A stretch of 64,000 nucleotides of DNA from Gimesia aquarii (GTDB lineage: Bacteria > Planctomycetota > Planctomycetia > Planctomycetales > Planctomycetaceae): the NCBI RefSeq assembly GCF_007748195.1, contig NZ_CP037920.1, positions 3,756,303 through 3,820,302 on the forward strand. Direction: 5' to 3'. Shown here one piece after another: positions 26,906-37,345 of the stretch. Both the position numbers and the translations under genes were made by a program. The notes below the pieces were generated by a model. That model was not told where the DNA came from and ran no database searches. It worked only from the letters and a program-made list of their open reading frames with translations. Within the stretch, counting starts at the first letter, position 1; the number at the start of each line of letters is the position of its first letter.

Positions 26906-28365
26906 TATTGACCTCCTGACAGACAATGAGGACAGGTCAGACTGTGTAACCGTCCGGTAACTGTGTCGATTTCTTTTTGTCGAATTAAAAGCAGTTCGAT
27001 TCGTTCTTTTGCTGCTGTTTCTGAGACTTTTTTCTGGTCGATGAGTTTGTCCAGATTTTGGGTCCGCTGATGAACTGAATACTGCATCCAGCGCAACATC
27101 TTTACTTCCGCCAATAATTTGTTTTTATTACCTTTGCAACCTTTGCATTGACCACCTTGTTTATTAGATGGTCGAGAGGCTTCGATCATTGCATCAAGTA
27201 ATGCTTGAAGGTCTTCTTCAATTTGTTGTTGATCGGCAATCATCTCTTTATCGGCTTGGCTTCGAAGTAAGCCTTCATTGACCAATTCCATTTGTTCTCG
27301 CACCGCCCCTAACGCAACTGGCAACACCATACTAAAGCGCGTTAATTCACAAAGCTCAATGGATTCCGAACAGAGGTTAATGATCTTTTCTTCCGAATTC
27401 GATAACCGTCTAACAGAAACGAGTGCTTGTTTCTGCTTCTGTGCAACTCGATCTTGTAGTTTGGTCGTGACCTGACGGACCTGTTTTTGCTGAGTAATCA
27501 TGTCTTGTAATTGGTCCATCACCCGTTGCCGTGCAAGTGATTCAACTTCTTTACGAAGCTGTTCTTCAAGTTTTTTCGTTTCCTTTTCCGCATTGCTAAG
27601 TTGTTCGATCGCTTTTTTTTGTTCTTTAGAAGCGGGCTTTGGTTTTGACTCTCCTAATTTTTTACAAGCACCACCCATACATTTGCCAGCGCCCGCGAGT
27701 GATTGGCAAATGCCTTTGGATGCAGCCCCATACTCACGGAGTAATTGTTCCAGATTTTCAGCAGATTTCTGATTTCGTTGTTCGCTGGTTTTAAGAGCTG
27801 CGAGTTTTTTCTTATTATCTTTTTTTGCTTGTTGATCTAGTGTATTTGAAAGCTGTAATTCTTCTTTTTTGAGTAGCTTACTAAGTGTCTCTCGCGATTC
27901 AATCAACTTCCTTAACTGCTCCAGTTTCAATTCCAAACCAATATCCGCAGTTAACAGCAGTTTCTTGAGTTCTTCCAGTAATACCAGAATCTCCTTCTGT
28001 TCTTTACTGGCTTGGTCTAATTTCAGATCATCCAACAACTTCGATGCCTCGCCCATACGATCCAAAATTAGATGTTCCCGTGCTTTGCGGAGACCCATTA
28101 AAAGCCGCGCTGCATCCTCTGGTTGTGAGTCACGAATCAGCTTGGAGAGTCGGAACATACGCTCTTCCAGTTCTCCCATATGTGCTTTCGCTTTTTCCTG
28201 CTCAAATTGAATCCGCTGCTGCGGAGGAACTTTCACCTTACTTGTTTTACTCGCAGATTTTGAAGTTGTTTCTGCCTTTTCTGCAGCATTGACGGATGCA
28301 ATGAGTCCAATCGCCACCGCGGCTAGCATTAATCCTAAACAATTGAATGTTTGTTTCTTCCACAT
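26905..28365 (-). CDS. Secreted coiled-coil protein with a cysteine cluster, unknown function
   Basis: A signal peptide (about 1-27, ending SVNAAEKAE) is followed by nearly continuous charged heptad sequence to about residue 400, predicted long coiled coils. Short cysteine groups interrupt it: GICQSLAGAGKCMGGACKK, GGQCKGCKGNK and the C-terminal LTCPHCLSGGQ. The last two CxxC pairs could bind a metal or form disulfides. No known domain is recognised. It is cotranscribed with the DUF4175-like gene upstream and overlaps the next gene by one base. Confidence 0.7.
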   Translation of the reverse strand: MWKKQTFNCLGLMLAAVAIGLIASVNAAEKAETTSKSASKTSKVKVPPQQRIQFEQEKAKAHMGELEERMFRLSKLIRDSQPEDAARLLMGLRKAREHLILDRMGEASKLLDDLKLDQASKEQKEILVLLEELKKLLLTADIGLELKLEQLRKLIESRETLSKLLKKEELQLSNTLDQQAKKDNKKKLAALKTSEQRNQKSAENLEQLLREYGAASKGICQSLAGAGKCMGGACKKLGESKPKPASKEQKKAIEQLSNAEKETKKLEEQLRKEVESLARQRVMDQLQDMITQQKQVRQVTTKLQDRVAQKQKQALVSVRRLSNSEEKIINLCSESIELCELTRFSMVLPVALGAVREQMELVNEGLLRSQADKEMIADQQQIEEDLQALLDAMIEASRPSNKQGGQCKGCKGNKNKLLAEVKMLRWMQYSVHQRTQNLDKLIDQKKVSETAAKERIELLLIRQKEIDTVTGRLHSLTCPHCLSGGQ

Positions 28366-28442
28366 ATCCCGCGTCTCCCTAACAGGTGGTTTATTAAAAC
28401 CGAATGGTAATCAGCCGGAAACCGACTGCCTGTAATCTTGTT

Positions 28443-30629
28443 TTACTTATCAAAAATGGAATCAACCTGTTTCTTCTTCAGTTCTTCTGTTTTATCTTTG
28501 ACGAGTTGTTCCAGCTTAATGACGGCGTTCAATTGATTCACAACATCAATAAAACTATCCCACTGCGCCATATTGTTTAATATTTTATCCAATGACTTCA
28601 GAATTTCGTCCTGTCGAGCTGTCATTTGCTCCATTGACTCAGGAGACTTACTACGCAATGTTTCAAGCGATTGTCTTTGCTGCTCCATTTCGCGTTGATG
28701 TAAATTTTCTAATGGTCGAAGCACGGTTTGCGATATTAACTGATATGTTTCTTCGCCTCCGAGCTGGTTCAGTTTCATTTCATCCACAGATCCATTCAAA
28801 GCATGACTAACCTGACCGACTTCGCGACGTGCCAGTTGGTGCATCCGCATCCAATCAGCGGCCTGTTCCAGACTATTAGCCAGTTTCAATTGGTCTCGTA
28901 AAGCCTCTACTTGATCTCGTGTCTTTCGAAGGCGCGATCGTAGTTGTTGTTGACGCAACAAAATTTCCCGAAAAAGTTCTTCCGGTTTCACTATCCGAAA
29001 GACTAACTGCCTCGAACTTGTTTTTTGTACTCCGGTATAACAATTATCTTCTGCATGGCTTTGAAAGGTGATTACCGCCCCTGGATTCAATTTCATCTCT
29101 GCTATCGAAACCTGTTTTTCTTCATCAATTACGGTTTCCACTGCGGGTTCTGCAGGACCATACACAGGGTATTTACTTTTAACTTCTGTTTTCGACTGGT
29201 CTGTACTTTTTGTTCCTCCAAACTCCAGTTCTTCTGCCTTTGGTGCTACTTCTTGATCCGTCTTAGTTGTAACTCCCGATAGAGGAATCATCGATGTCAT
29301 ATTGACCAAACGAATTCCAAAATCATCTTGGGCAATCAAGGAAAATGGAATAGTTGCTTTTGCTGTTATACGCTGTCGTACTCCTGAATAGCGAAAACTC
29401 AATCGAGGACTACGATCCGGCTGCACTCCTATAGAAACAGGCCTCGGATGCGAATTGATATCGTGTTCCGCAGACTGCAATATCAACTTGAAGTTTACAG
29501 GCTTCTTATGGGACCATTTTGTCTTAAAATGCGTGTCATCTGTTTTCACCCATTGTAACGAAACGTCCTCAGAATCAACGTCAATTTGGCGTACTTTCAC
29601 GTTTGTTGTTAATTCCAGCACCACCTCTGAATGTGGCAGTAACCTGACATTTCCCTCACTGGCAGAGAAATGAGACACAAATGGTTCTGATAAACGAGGA
29701 TGCGTCGCTATAATCTTCAAATCCGTTATTCGGGGACGGTCAATAGGAATAATTTGAAATGATTCCGTCTCATCATCACCTCCCCAGGCATAGGCTTCGA
29801 CCGGAAGTTGTAAAGGAGGAAGTTCATATCGAAAATCGCCAGTCTGAAAGCGATTCATCGTGATCGTTTCGCTCTCTCCATCTTTGCCTTGAAGGTGCAG
29901 CCACACACTTTCCGTCGTTTCCCCAGCATCATCTGCATGAACTTGCAAAGTTGCTGTTTCACCCCGTGGGATCACCCATTGCCCCTCTTCCAACCCCACA
30001 ACAGTCAATTGAGTATCGCGCGGCCATGGTTCATTCGAACCAAGCAGCCAGCGTTGTCCCCATAACCTGGCAGTATCTGGAAGGGCAAGAACAAAACAGG
30101 CTGGCAGCAAAAATGTAACCAGCAAAGCCAACAGACAATTTCTGGTATGGCGTGGATCAATCGATTCCTGAAAAGGATAGTGACTGAGCTGCCGATAATT
30201 ATGCTGCACGGCCTGTTCAATCATCGGCAGTGACTGTTCTGCTTCCATCAGGTGATTTGGCAATTGCAGCACACTGGCCACACGTGGCGCAATTGCCTGT
30301 TCAGCTGAGACTTTCTTTGATTGGTCAATCAGATTCGCAATTTCAATTGGTGTAAGTGAGACTTTGAGGGGCAAAAACACATAGCGATAAATCAGATAGC
30401 CTACAGCACTTAATCCCATAAGAAAATAGAGCACGCGAGTTATCAGGCTCAGCTCTAGCCACCAATCAAAGAACAAAGAGAAACAAGCTAGCGCTAAAAT
30501 GGCTATTAGTACTCGAGCGGTTGCTTCGAGGACCGTATGACGGCGCAATGAACCAGCGACGACTTCCAGTTTTTGAGAAATCGTATTTTGGAACGATTTG
30601 AATTCTTCAGGCCGTTCAATGCTGGACAT
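28443..30629 (-). CDS. DUF4175-like membrane protein
   Basis: The 728-residue protein has two or three membrane helices near the N-terminus (about 38-58, 63-82, 168-190). A large extracytoplasmic part with beta-rich Ig-like segments follows, then a C-terminal coiled-coil region (about 550-720, EILLRQQQLRSRLRKTRDQV). This layout is that of the DUF4175-like proteins encoded with MoxR/VWA clusters. It sits 38 bases after the VWA membrane protein gene. The role is presumably structural or regulatory within that membrane complex; not demonstrated. Confidence 0.7.
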   Translation of the reverse strand: MSSIERPEEFKSFQNTISQKLEVVAGSLRRHTVLEATARVLIAILALACFSLFFDWWLELSLITRVLYFLMGLSAVGYLIYRYVFLPLKVSLTPIEIANLIDQSKKVSAEQAIAPRVASVLQLPNHLMEAEQSLPMIEQAVQHNYRQLSHYPFQESIDPRHTRNCLLALLVTFLLPACFVLALPDTARLWGQRWLLGSNEPWPRDTQLTVVGLEEGQWVIPRGETATLQVHADDAGETTESVWLHLQGKDGESETITMNRFQTGDFRYELPPLQLPVEAYAWGGDDETESFQIIPIDRPRITDLKIIATHPRLSEPFVSHFSASEGNVRLLPHSEVVLELTTNVKVRQIDVDSEDVSLQWVKTDDTHFKTKWSHKKPVNFKLILQSAEHDINSHPRPVSIGVQPDRSPRLSFRYSGVRQRITAKATIPFSLIAQDDFGIRLVNMTSMIPLSGVTTKTDQEVAPKAEELEFGGTKSTDQSKTEVKSKYPVYGPAEPAVETVIDEEKQVSIAEMKLNPGAVITFQSHAEDNCYTGVQKTSSRQLVFRIVKPEELFREILLRQQQLRSRLRKTRDQVEALRDQLKLANSLEQAADWMRMHQLARREVGQVSHALNGSVDEMKLNQLGGEETYQLISQTVLRPLENLHQREMEQQRQSLETLRSKSPESMEQMTARQDEILKSLDKILNNMAQWDSFIDVVNQLNAVIKLEQLVKDKTEELKKKQVDSIFDK

Positions 30630-30667
30630 ATAACATTAACTCCAGAGGCTGCTCATTTGAGACCTAC

Positions 30668-33061
30668 CTAAATGAGGCGACACCACTTCCTCATAATCCA
30701 CTCGGTAACCAGTAAACCAAAAATCAAAATATAAAACAGCGGGGCATCCCAGATCTCCTGCCGTTGTTCAAGCAAGCGCGAGACCTGCTTGATTTTAAAG
30801 GCATCAACAATCTCATTTGCTTCAGACAGTTGATAAACACGACCTCCTGTAGAAACTGCCATTGTCTGTAAAAATGCTTCATCCAATGCGGGGTTCTCCA
30901 GCTCTTTATTGGGAAATTCCACTTTAATCGGAAGCGTAGCAGTTTTTACTGTTGCTCCAGCGGCTTCGTCTCCTAACCAGACTCGGACAAAATATGTTCC
31001 AGGCTGAGGTACCGGAAAGGTTGCAGAAAATTCGCCAGCTTTGTTTCCCGCGGTTAAAGTCAAAGGAATCGGCTGATCATCACCCCGTTCTACATCACCA
31101 TACAATCTTTGCAGGCCAGGTTCCATTTGTGATTCATCCAGAAAACGGGCAATGATCTTCGCCTGACTGCCAGGCTGATATGTTGACTGAGGCGTGGAAA
31201 GTCGAAAAGGATAATTACCACCCAGCTGTTTACTGCGACCAGCCCGATCAATCACGCGTGCCCAGAATCCATCAAAAAACTGTTCGTCCAGATATCGCCA
31301 ACGGTAGGTACTGTCAAAACCGATAAAAATTGACCAGCCAGGTCCCACGCGTTGAGAAGCAATTAACACTTCCTGACCATATTCATTCCTCATACGGGGA
31401 TCTGCATGCACGGCTAGCACCGTTGCCCCGGGTTTTGCCTTTGTGACAGGAAAATGCCAAAACATACCTGGCAGATTTTTTAATACTTCTTCGTTTGCTT
31501 GACTGTCGCTCGAAAATGTAAATATAGGATCCTGAAATCCCTGATCGGTAACATCTAATTTCCAGGGAGAGCGGGCACTCAATCGTATTTGCACCTGAGA
31601 ACGGAACAGCCCCGGTTCTCGGATCACAGGCAGTAGATTCAACCAGTTCAAAGAAGGGTCTGATTGCCGGTCAAACATCTGCGCTGTTTGCATTTCTCCC
31701 GCGATATAAACAAGACCTCCACCCGCTTTCGTCACAAAATTACTTAATAATTCAGGGAAATTCACTGGCCACTGGGTCGGATCGGGATCGTACAAGACCA
31801 CACAGTCATAATCGTTGAGCTCTGCCTGAGTGACAGGAAGCCGACGGATGGGTAAATCTCCTGGATGTTCGTACGTTTTGTCAGCAGCCATCAGCCAGGA
31901 TGACAAATTGATCTGTCGATCTCGGAGAAATGTATTACGTAAAAATTGAACTTCAGGAAAGGTAGAACCGGCAATAAACAGTACATTTAATCGCTGACGA
32001 ATCACACGTACTTCAGCAGATGCCAGATTATCATCTTGTGAGATTTCCGGTCCTGTATCCATGATCTTGGCACGAAATTCGAGTTTCCCCGTCTTTGTCT
32101 CACTAAATTCATAATTTCGAGGCTGTAACGATCCTTCCAAGTTCAACACGATGTCTTCGCGCGAAAATTCCTGCCAGGGGCCGCCATTTCTGCGTTGTTC
32201 AATTAATAAAGTCGCTGGCTCTGCCTCCATTCCCCGTGACTCAATGTGAATCGTCAACTGATTTGTATCTTGTACAAAAACGACCGGGCTCACTTCCACC
32301 TGGCTAATTGCCACGTTCCGGGGGCCATCGGTGGTTCCGACACCAACAGTCACAAGGGGGACTCCTTCGTCAGACAACATCTGCAATACCTCTTCGGGAG
32401 GCTCACCAGCTGTCGACTGTCCATCGCTCACCAATAGGACGCCCGACAAGGGCATTCCCGTATAGGACAACAGCGCCTGTCTGAGTGAGCTGGCTATAGC
32501 AGTGGCATTGCCACCCGCGTTCCATTCCTCAGAAACCTTCAATGATTCAGGATTAAACTTATCTGAAAATTCGTGCAAATGAATTGTGCGTGTTCCCTCC
32601 GCAGAAAGCGATTTGAGAAATGACTCATTAATCAGTTTCTTAGTGAGTTCTATACGATTCATATTTCGAAGCGTATCTGTATCTGCAGACATTCCCAACT
32701 TTCGTGATACTTCTGTCGCTTTTGCTTCGTCTTTCCACGCGTCTTTTAACGACATCGAATGTGAGGTATCCAGCAGGACCAACAAATGAGATGGAATTTT
32801 TTCTTCTTTGCTTAGAACCAGAATCGGTTCCAGCAACATTGCAATCACTAAGAAGAGAATAGAAATACGAATTGTATAAAGCAGGGTGCGGCGAAGGAGC
32901 GGAACTTGCTGTGCATCGCGTTTATAAAGCCACCAGACACCGATGAGTAGTACTAAAAATGCCAATATCAATAGCAGCATCCAGTCCCCTGAAGGAAGAC
33001 CGACCCAGTGAGCGGACCAGTGCCCCCCTTCGGTCCAGGACGAAGACTGAATGCCAAACAT
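30668..33061 (-). CDS. VWA membrane protein, BatB/glutamine-amidotransferase-like
   Basis: About 797 residues. Two N-terminal membrane helices (about 25-42, 58-78) precede a VWA domain with MIDAS DTSHSMS. A long extracytoplasmic region follows, including a class-I-amidotransferase-like fold segment (LNDYDCVVLYDPDPTQWP and GGGLVYIAGE) and beta domains, and a final membrane helix (FYILIFGLLVTEWIM). The open frame reaches 33193, but that would overlap the upstream gene by 95 bases. ATG at 33061, with TGGA upstream, is preferred; TTG at 33082 is also possible. Partner of the BatA-like protein. Confidence 0.8.
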   Translation of the reverse strand: MFGIQSSSWTEGGHWSAHWVGLPSGDWMLLLILAFLVLLIGVWWLYKRDAQQVPLLRRTLLYTIRISILFLVIAMLLEPILVLSKEEKIPSHLLVLLDTSHSMSLKDAWKDEAKATEVSRKLGMSADTDTLRNMNRIELTKKLINESFLKSLSAEGTRTIHLHEFSDKFNPESLKVSEEWNAGGNATAIASSLRQALLSYTGMPLSGVLLVSDGQSTAGEPPEEVLQMLSDEGVPLVTVGVGTTDGPRNVAISQVEVSPVVFVQDTNQLTIHIESRGMEAEPATLLIEQRRNGGPWQEFSREDIVLNLEGSLQPRNYEFSETKTGKLEFRAKIMDTGPEISQDDNLASAEVRVIRQRLNVLFIAGSTFPEVQFLRNTFLRDRQINLSSWLMAADKTYEHPGDLPIRRLPVTQAELNDYDCVVLYDPDPTQWPVNFPELLSNFVTKAGGGLVYIAGEMQTAQMFDRQSDPSLNWLNLLPVIREPGLFRSQVQIRLSARSPWKLDVTDQGFQDPIFTFSSDSQANEEVLKNLPGMFWHFPVTKAKPGATVLAVHADPRMRNEYGQEVLIASQRVGPGWSIFIGFDSTYRWRYLDEQFFDGFWARVIDRAGRSKQLGGNYPFRLSTPQSTYQPGSQAKIIARFLDESQMEPGLQRLYGDVERGDDQPIPLTLTAGNKAGEFSATFPVPQPGTYFVRVWLGDEAAGATVKTATLPIKVEFPNKELENPALDEAFLQTMAVSTGGRVYQLSEANEIVDAFKIKQVSRLLEQRQEIWDAPLFYILIFGLLVTEWIMRKWCRLI

Positions 33062-33098
33062 AAATTCCAGAAATTTATTCAATTTTAAATCTCTCAGT

Positions 33099-35240
33099 TT
33101 AACGCCGTCGACCAATCCAAGTCGCCAGCATACTTTCCGAAATGAGACAACCCAGTAATAGAACTGCCAGATAACGCCATAACTCCGTTCCATCTGTAGA
33201 AAGATCCATTTCTTTCCCCTGATAACGAATCAACTTTAATGGCATTCGTCCTAAAAACTGTTGTAATGCCTGCTCATTTAATTTCTTTTGAAGCGAATCT
33301 TCTACATTGGCGTTGATGGCAAATTTCTGTGACTGTTCACCAAGTTGTGGCGTCTGCCATGTCGCTTCAGCTACTCCTGAAAATCGAATAGCGGGAGAGC
33401 TTAACATCGTTTTTGTTTCATCGATATTTCCAAATGTAATTTCGAGCGAACTGGCCTCTCTGTCTAGCCAATTTAAGTCCCCTGATTGAGGTACTGTGAC
33501 CGTTTCCAATTCGTAATTGATAGGCTCCCCAGCAATCAGGTTTTCACCACGCTGAATATCCGCGGCAATCTGTTGTGCTGCCACACGCATGGCCAAAACA
33601 AAGCTGGCTTCCGCTGGCCAATCGCTCCAGCTTTTGTCAGCTGTGATCGTCCAGAAGATAACACGGCCTTCACCAAAGCGTTTTTCAAGCACAGCTGGAG
33701 ATTGTTGCGCATCGTTCCAGCGCGCCAGAACCCGCACTTGTTGCTGGTCTGTACCTGGGTCGAGAGAAACATCAGCAAAACGACGCGGACGTACTCTGCT
33801 CAGAAGTTCTGGTGTCAAACTTTTTAAGGTTTCAATTGGCGAATCGGCAATCGGTTCGATGACCAGTCCCTGTGTTTGTAAATCTCGTATTTTATCAATT
33901 TGAGCTGGCAACAGTCCTCTGCCGCCTTTGAAGAGCCGTTCGTTGTAAAGCTCCAGATCGAGTTGATCACCGGCAAAGATCATCAGCCCTGTACCTAACG
34001 AAACCAGTTCTTCCAATTCCTGGACGCGCTCTTTCGACAATTGATCGACGTTCGCTAGTACAATTAAATCCGGTGCAGTTAATAGCTGTGACTTCCAGTT
34101 CGAGCTTTCTGCTTGAGTCACCTGCCAATTTGAATTCCCTGCAGAGAGAGCCAATGCCAGAAAATCGGTCTCACCTTCAAACGGATTCAATCCGGGTTCG
34201 CCATCGACTAGCACAACATCAACCATTTGACGCACATTGATAATTTTTCGTTGCGTGTTGTCTTCCAGTAACTTATCGGCGGGAATACTAAGAGTCACGA
34301 CATGTTGTCCTGCCTGATCAAAACGTACGCTGACCGGGACATTGACTGTTTTATCAGCAGGGATTTCCGGTAATGTTACGGGAGTGACATTACCATCCAC
34401 GGTTAAAAGTGCCTGACCTGATTTGAGTGGTTCTTCACCCGCATTTTGGATCACCGCCGTTAATTTGAATTCTTGATCTACCAGCGCAATACGGCTTTCT
34501 GATTCCAGAGAGTGTAATACTCGATTTCCAGCAGGTTCTTCTCCGATATCAATAAATCTTACGGTCACTTGCTCCTGCGACCAGCGATCAAATAAATCTC
34601 GCACTTCTACAGTCCAACCAGCGGCCCATAAATCTGAAATGATAATGACTTCTTTGACTGGAAATGTGGATTCCTGTAATTGGCGATCAATGTCTTCAAA
34701 TGTTGATATCCAGTGACTACCCATCTGGCAACTTGATAACTCATTGATGCGTGAGATTAATTTGTTACTTTCGCTTTCTTCCAAGTGTGCCATTCGAACC
34801 AGGGGTTGAGCTGGATTTGACGCCAGGACGACGGAAACGGAATCTTGCGGACCGAGTTGATTTAACACCTGTCTAGTCGCGTTTTTCGCCCGCTCAAAGG
34901 CAGATTGATAGCTATTTTGATAGGACATACTGAGTGAATCATCAATCACAATCACGCGACTGGCACGACCTTCCACTGATAAGAATCCAGCCAGATTCGT
35001 TCCTGAGCTAATAGGACGAGCGACAGCTAAAAATAGTGCAAGCACAGCTAAGGTCCGCAGAGCCAACAAGAGCCATTGTTCGATTCGCAATCGACGTTTG
35101 TTTGTCTTTAGTGTCAGCTTCAGATATTCCATCGGCGCCCAATCCACGCGGATAAACCGTCGCCGGTTTAACAGGTGAATAATGATGGGAGCAGTCGCTA
35201 AAACCGTTCCCGCCAATAATAAAGGGGCCAAAAAATGCAT
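33099..35240 (-). CDS. BatA-like protein with N-terminal membrane domain and VWA domain
   Basis: The N-terminal BatA domain is clear: MHFLAPLLLAGTVLATAPII, then HLLNRRRFIRVDWAPMEYL, and a second helix at about 54-75. A VWA domain follows with MIDAS DDSLSMS at 100-106. CARDB/Ig-like beta modules, a GATase-like segment and a terminal membrane helix (LAVLLLGCLISESML) complete 713 residues. BatA-type proteins anchor VWA modules that work with MoxR ATPases in envelope maintenance. The gene follows the DUF58 gene by 29 bases. Confidence 0.85.
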   Translation of the reverse strand: MHFLAPLLLAGTVLATAPIIIHLLNRRRFIRVDWAPMEYLKLTLKTNKRRLRIEQWLLLALRTLAVLALFLAVARPISSGTNLAGFLSVEGRASRVIVIDDSLSMSYQNSYQSAFERAKNATRQVLNQLGPQDSVSVVLASNPAQPLVRMAHLEESESNKLISRINELSSCQMGSHWISTFEDIDRQLQESTFPVKEVIIISDLWAAGWTVEVRDLFDRWSQEQVTVRFIDIGEEPAGNRVLHSLESESRIALVDQEFKLTAVIQNAGEEPLKSGQALLTVDGNVTPVTLPEIPADKTVNVPVSVRFDQAGQHVVTLSIPADKLLEDNTQRKIINVRQMVDVVLVDGEPGLNPFEGETDFLALALSAGNSNWQVTQAESSNWKSQLLTAPDLIVLANVDQLSKERVQELEELVSLGTGLMIFAGDQLDLELYNERLFKGGRGLLPAQIDKIRDLQTQGLVIEPIADSPIETLKSLTPELLSRVRPRRFADVSLDPGTDQQQVRVLARWNDAQQSPAVLEKRFGEGRVIFWTITADKSWSDWPAEASFVLAMRVAAQQIAADIQRGENLIAGEPINYELETVTVPQSGDLNWLDREASSLEITFGNIDETKTMLSSPAIRFSGVAEATWQTPQLGEQSQKFAINANVEDSLQKKLNEQALQQFLGRMPLKLIRYQGKEMDLSTDGTELWRYLAVLLLGCLISESMLATWIGRRR

Positions 35241-35269
35241 GAATTGATTTCAATCTTTCTTTCAGGATA

Positions 35270-36271
35270 CTAAAGTGTTTTCGTTTCCGGGGCAGGGGAT
35301 TGTTCTGAATTGTCTTCGCTTTGTGGTTCCTTATGTATTGAACTCCCGAGTGATGACATTCTCCCACGATGTGTTTTTGACGGTGCATACTGACGGTTGT
35401 GTAAATAGTTACTAAGCACAGCCCCCAGATTCTCATCTGTCAAAACCTGCAAGTAATCAATTCCACAATATTGACAACGTTGTCGTGATTCTTGAATGAA
35501 TTGCTCCATAGCAGCCTGATATGCCTTATGAAACGCCCAGGGTTCCGCAAAAATTTCTTCTTCGCCTTCAATATCTCGAAAAATCACAGAGTCTTTGAAA
35601 GGCATTTCTAATTCATCCCGGTGTAGAATGTGTACGACAATCACTTCATGCCCTGCATATTGAAGCTTGCCTAAAGATTCGTAAAATGGGTCTAAAGGAG
35701 TCAAAAGGTCAGAGAGGACAATCACCACACCCCGCCGATGGATCTGGTCGGCGACCTGCGAGACAGCGGGGCCAATATCAGTTTCTCCTGCCAATTGGAC
35801 TCGCTGTAATACTTCAATAAATTTTGCAAGATGTGAGGGGGTTCCTCCCGTTCGTAAGTCTTCCTGAACCTGATCATTCAAAATCGCCAAGCCAACAGCG
35901 TCCCTCTGTTTTAATAAGACTGCTGAGAGTGAAACAGCAAGCGTGGCGGCACAATCGTATTTTGAAAAGGCAGGTGCACCGTAAGACATCGACTTTGAAG
36001 AATCGATAATAAAGACTGCACGCAAATTCGATTCTTCTTCAAAGCGTTTGATATAGAATCGATCAGATCTTGCATATGCTTTCCAATCCAGATTTTTCAA
36101 ATCATCGCCAGGAGTATAGCTTCGATAATCGGCAAATTCAGGGGAAAGACCATGCAGAGGACTCCGATGGAGACCAGCAATCGTACCTTCGACCGGTTGT
36201 CGTGTCTTAAAACCAATCCCAGCGATTCGGCCGACGATTTCAGGATTTAAGTATTCTTTCAAACTGTCCAT
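35270..36271 (-). CDS. DUF58/VWA protein
   Basis: The 333-residue cytoplasmic protein has the DUF58 core SPEFADYRSYTPGDDLKNLDW, then AYARSDRFYIKRFEEE, and a VWA-like MIDAS IIDSSKSMS. DUF58 proteins are regular partners of MoxR ATPases and may deliver substrates. The frame is open to 36310, but AGGAAAGG stands just before the ATG at 36271 (MDSLKEYL), which lies inside the 3' end of the moxR-like gene. This 32-base overlap suggests translational coupling. The C-terminal 60 residues are low-complexity and probably disordered. Confidence 0.88.
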   Translation of the reverse strand: MDSLKEYLNPEIVGRIAGIGFKTRQPVEGTIAGLHRSPLHGLSPEFADYRSYTPGDDLKNLDWKAYARSDRFYIKRFEEESNLRAVFIIDSSKSMSYGAPAFSKYDCAATLAVSLSAVLLKQRDAVGLAILNDQVQEDLRTGGTPSHLAKFIEVLQRVQLAGETDIGPAVSQVADQIHRRGVVIVLSDLLTPLDPFYESLGKLQYAGHEVIVVHILHRDELEMPFKDSVIFRDIEGEEEIFAEPWAFHKAYQAAMEQFIQESRQRCQYCGIDYLQVLTDENLGAVLSNYLHNRQYAPSKTHRGRMSSLGSSIHKEPQSEDNSEQSPAPETKTL

Positions 36272-37292
36272 CCTTTCCTGCCTCGCTGTGATGTAACGGT
36301 GTTTCCTCAATCAATTTTTCGATTACTGTATCTGCTGTTTGGCCTTCTGATTCCGCGTTATAAGATAACACGATTCTGTGCCGTAAAACGGATTTGGATA
36401 CCGCCTGTAAATCTTCGACGGAAACTTCAGGCCGTCCGTACAAGGCGGCTCGCGCTTTGGCAGCTAAAATTAAAGACTGACCACCACGAGGGCCTGCCCC
36501 CCAAAGAACCCAACGATTAATAAACTCGGGAGCATCTTCACTATCACAACGCGTTGCCCGGATCAGATCCATTGTGTAATCCACTAGAAAATCACTGATA
36601 GGCACACGTCGGATCAAATGCTGCAGCTCCAGTACTTCTTCACCTGTTAAAGTTGCTTCTGGCTCTACTAAATCGTCTCCAGTTACTGTTTTGTAGATCA
36701 AACGTTCTTCGTCACGCGTAGGATATTCAACAATGATTTTCATCAGAAAACGGTCTAACTGTGCTTCGGGTAGAGGATAGGTACCTTCTTGCTCAATCGG
36801 GTTTTGTGTTGCCAATACAAAAAATGGACGAGGAAGTTGATAATGCTTTGTCCCCGCCGAAATATTTTTTTCCTGCATTCCCTGTAGCAAAGCAGCCTGA
36901 GTCTTGGGAGGTGTCCGGTTGATTTCATCTGCTAATAAAAGGTTTGTAAAAATCGGACCTTCAATAAATTTGAATTCACGGCTACCAGTTTCCCGGTCTT
37001 CATAAATCACATCCGTTCCGGTGATATCAGCTGGCATCAGGTCAGGAGTAAACTGAATACGTCCAAACTCCAGTGAAAGACTTTTAGCCAATGTCGAAAC
37101 CAGCAATGTTTTTGCCAGTCCTGGTACTCCTTCCAGAATACAATGGCCACCAGCTAAAATACTGACTAATAATTGTTCAACCACATCGTCCTGACCTATG
37201 ACAACGGTCCGGATCTGCTCGCGAATGCGTTCCTGGGCAACTTTGAGCTTTTCCAAAGCTACCATATCTGGTGCTGTTTTGATTTCTGACAA
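36240..37292 (-). CDS. MoxR-family AAA+ ATPase
   Basis: MoxR ATPases act as chaperones that assemble or activate complexes together with VWA partners. The 350-residue protein has Walker A in LEGVPGLAKT, Walker B in LLADEINRTPPKTQAAL, sensor 1 in VLATQNPIEQEGTYPLPEAQ and the arginine segment LDRFLMKI, all typical. The start is TTG at 37292; GGGAG lies about 8 bases before it, and no ATG upstream is in frame. The end overlaps the DUF58 start. It heads the core of the module. Confidence 0.92.
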   Translation of the reverse strand: MSEIKTAPDMVALEKLKVAQERIREQIRTVVIGQDDVVEQLLVSILAGGHCILEGVPGLAKTLLVSTLAKSLSLEFGRIQFTPDLMPADITGTDVIYEDRETGSREFKFIEGPIFTNLLLADEINRTPPKTQAALLQGMQEKNISAGTKHYQLPRPFFVLATQNPIEQEGTYPLPEAQLDRFLMKIIVEYPTRDEERLIYKTVTGDDLVEPEATLTGEEVLELQHLIRRVPISDFLVDYTMDLIRATRCDSEDAPEFINRWVLWGAGPRGGQSLILAAKARAALYGRPEVSVEDLQAVSKSVLRHRIVLSYNAESEGQTADTVIEKLIEETPLHHSEAGKDGQFERILKS

Positions 37293-37345
37293 AATTCACT
37301 CCCCGTTCTACCAGTCTTACAGGACCGGTTCCTATCGATAGAAAA

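Noticed and set aside
27869-28292. Frames of up to 113 codons antisense to the coiled-coil gene
   Set aside because: Serine-rich translations typical of the reverse strand of a Lys/Glu/Gln-rich gene; no independent support.
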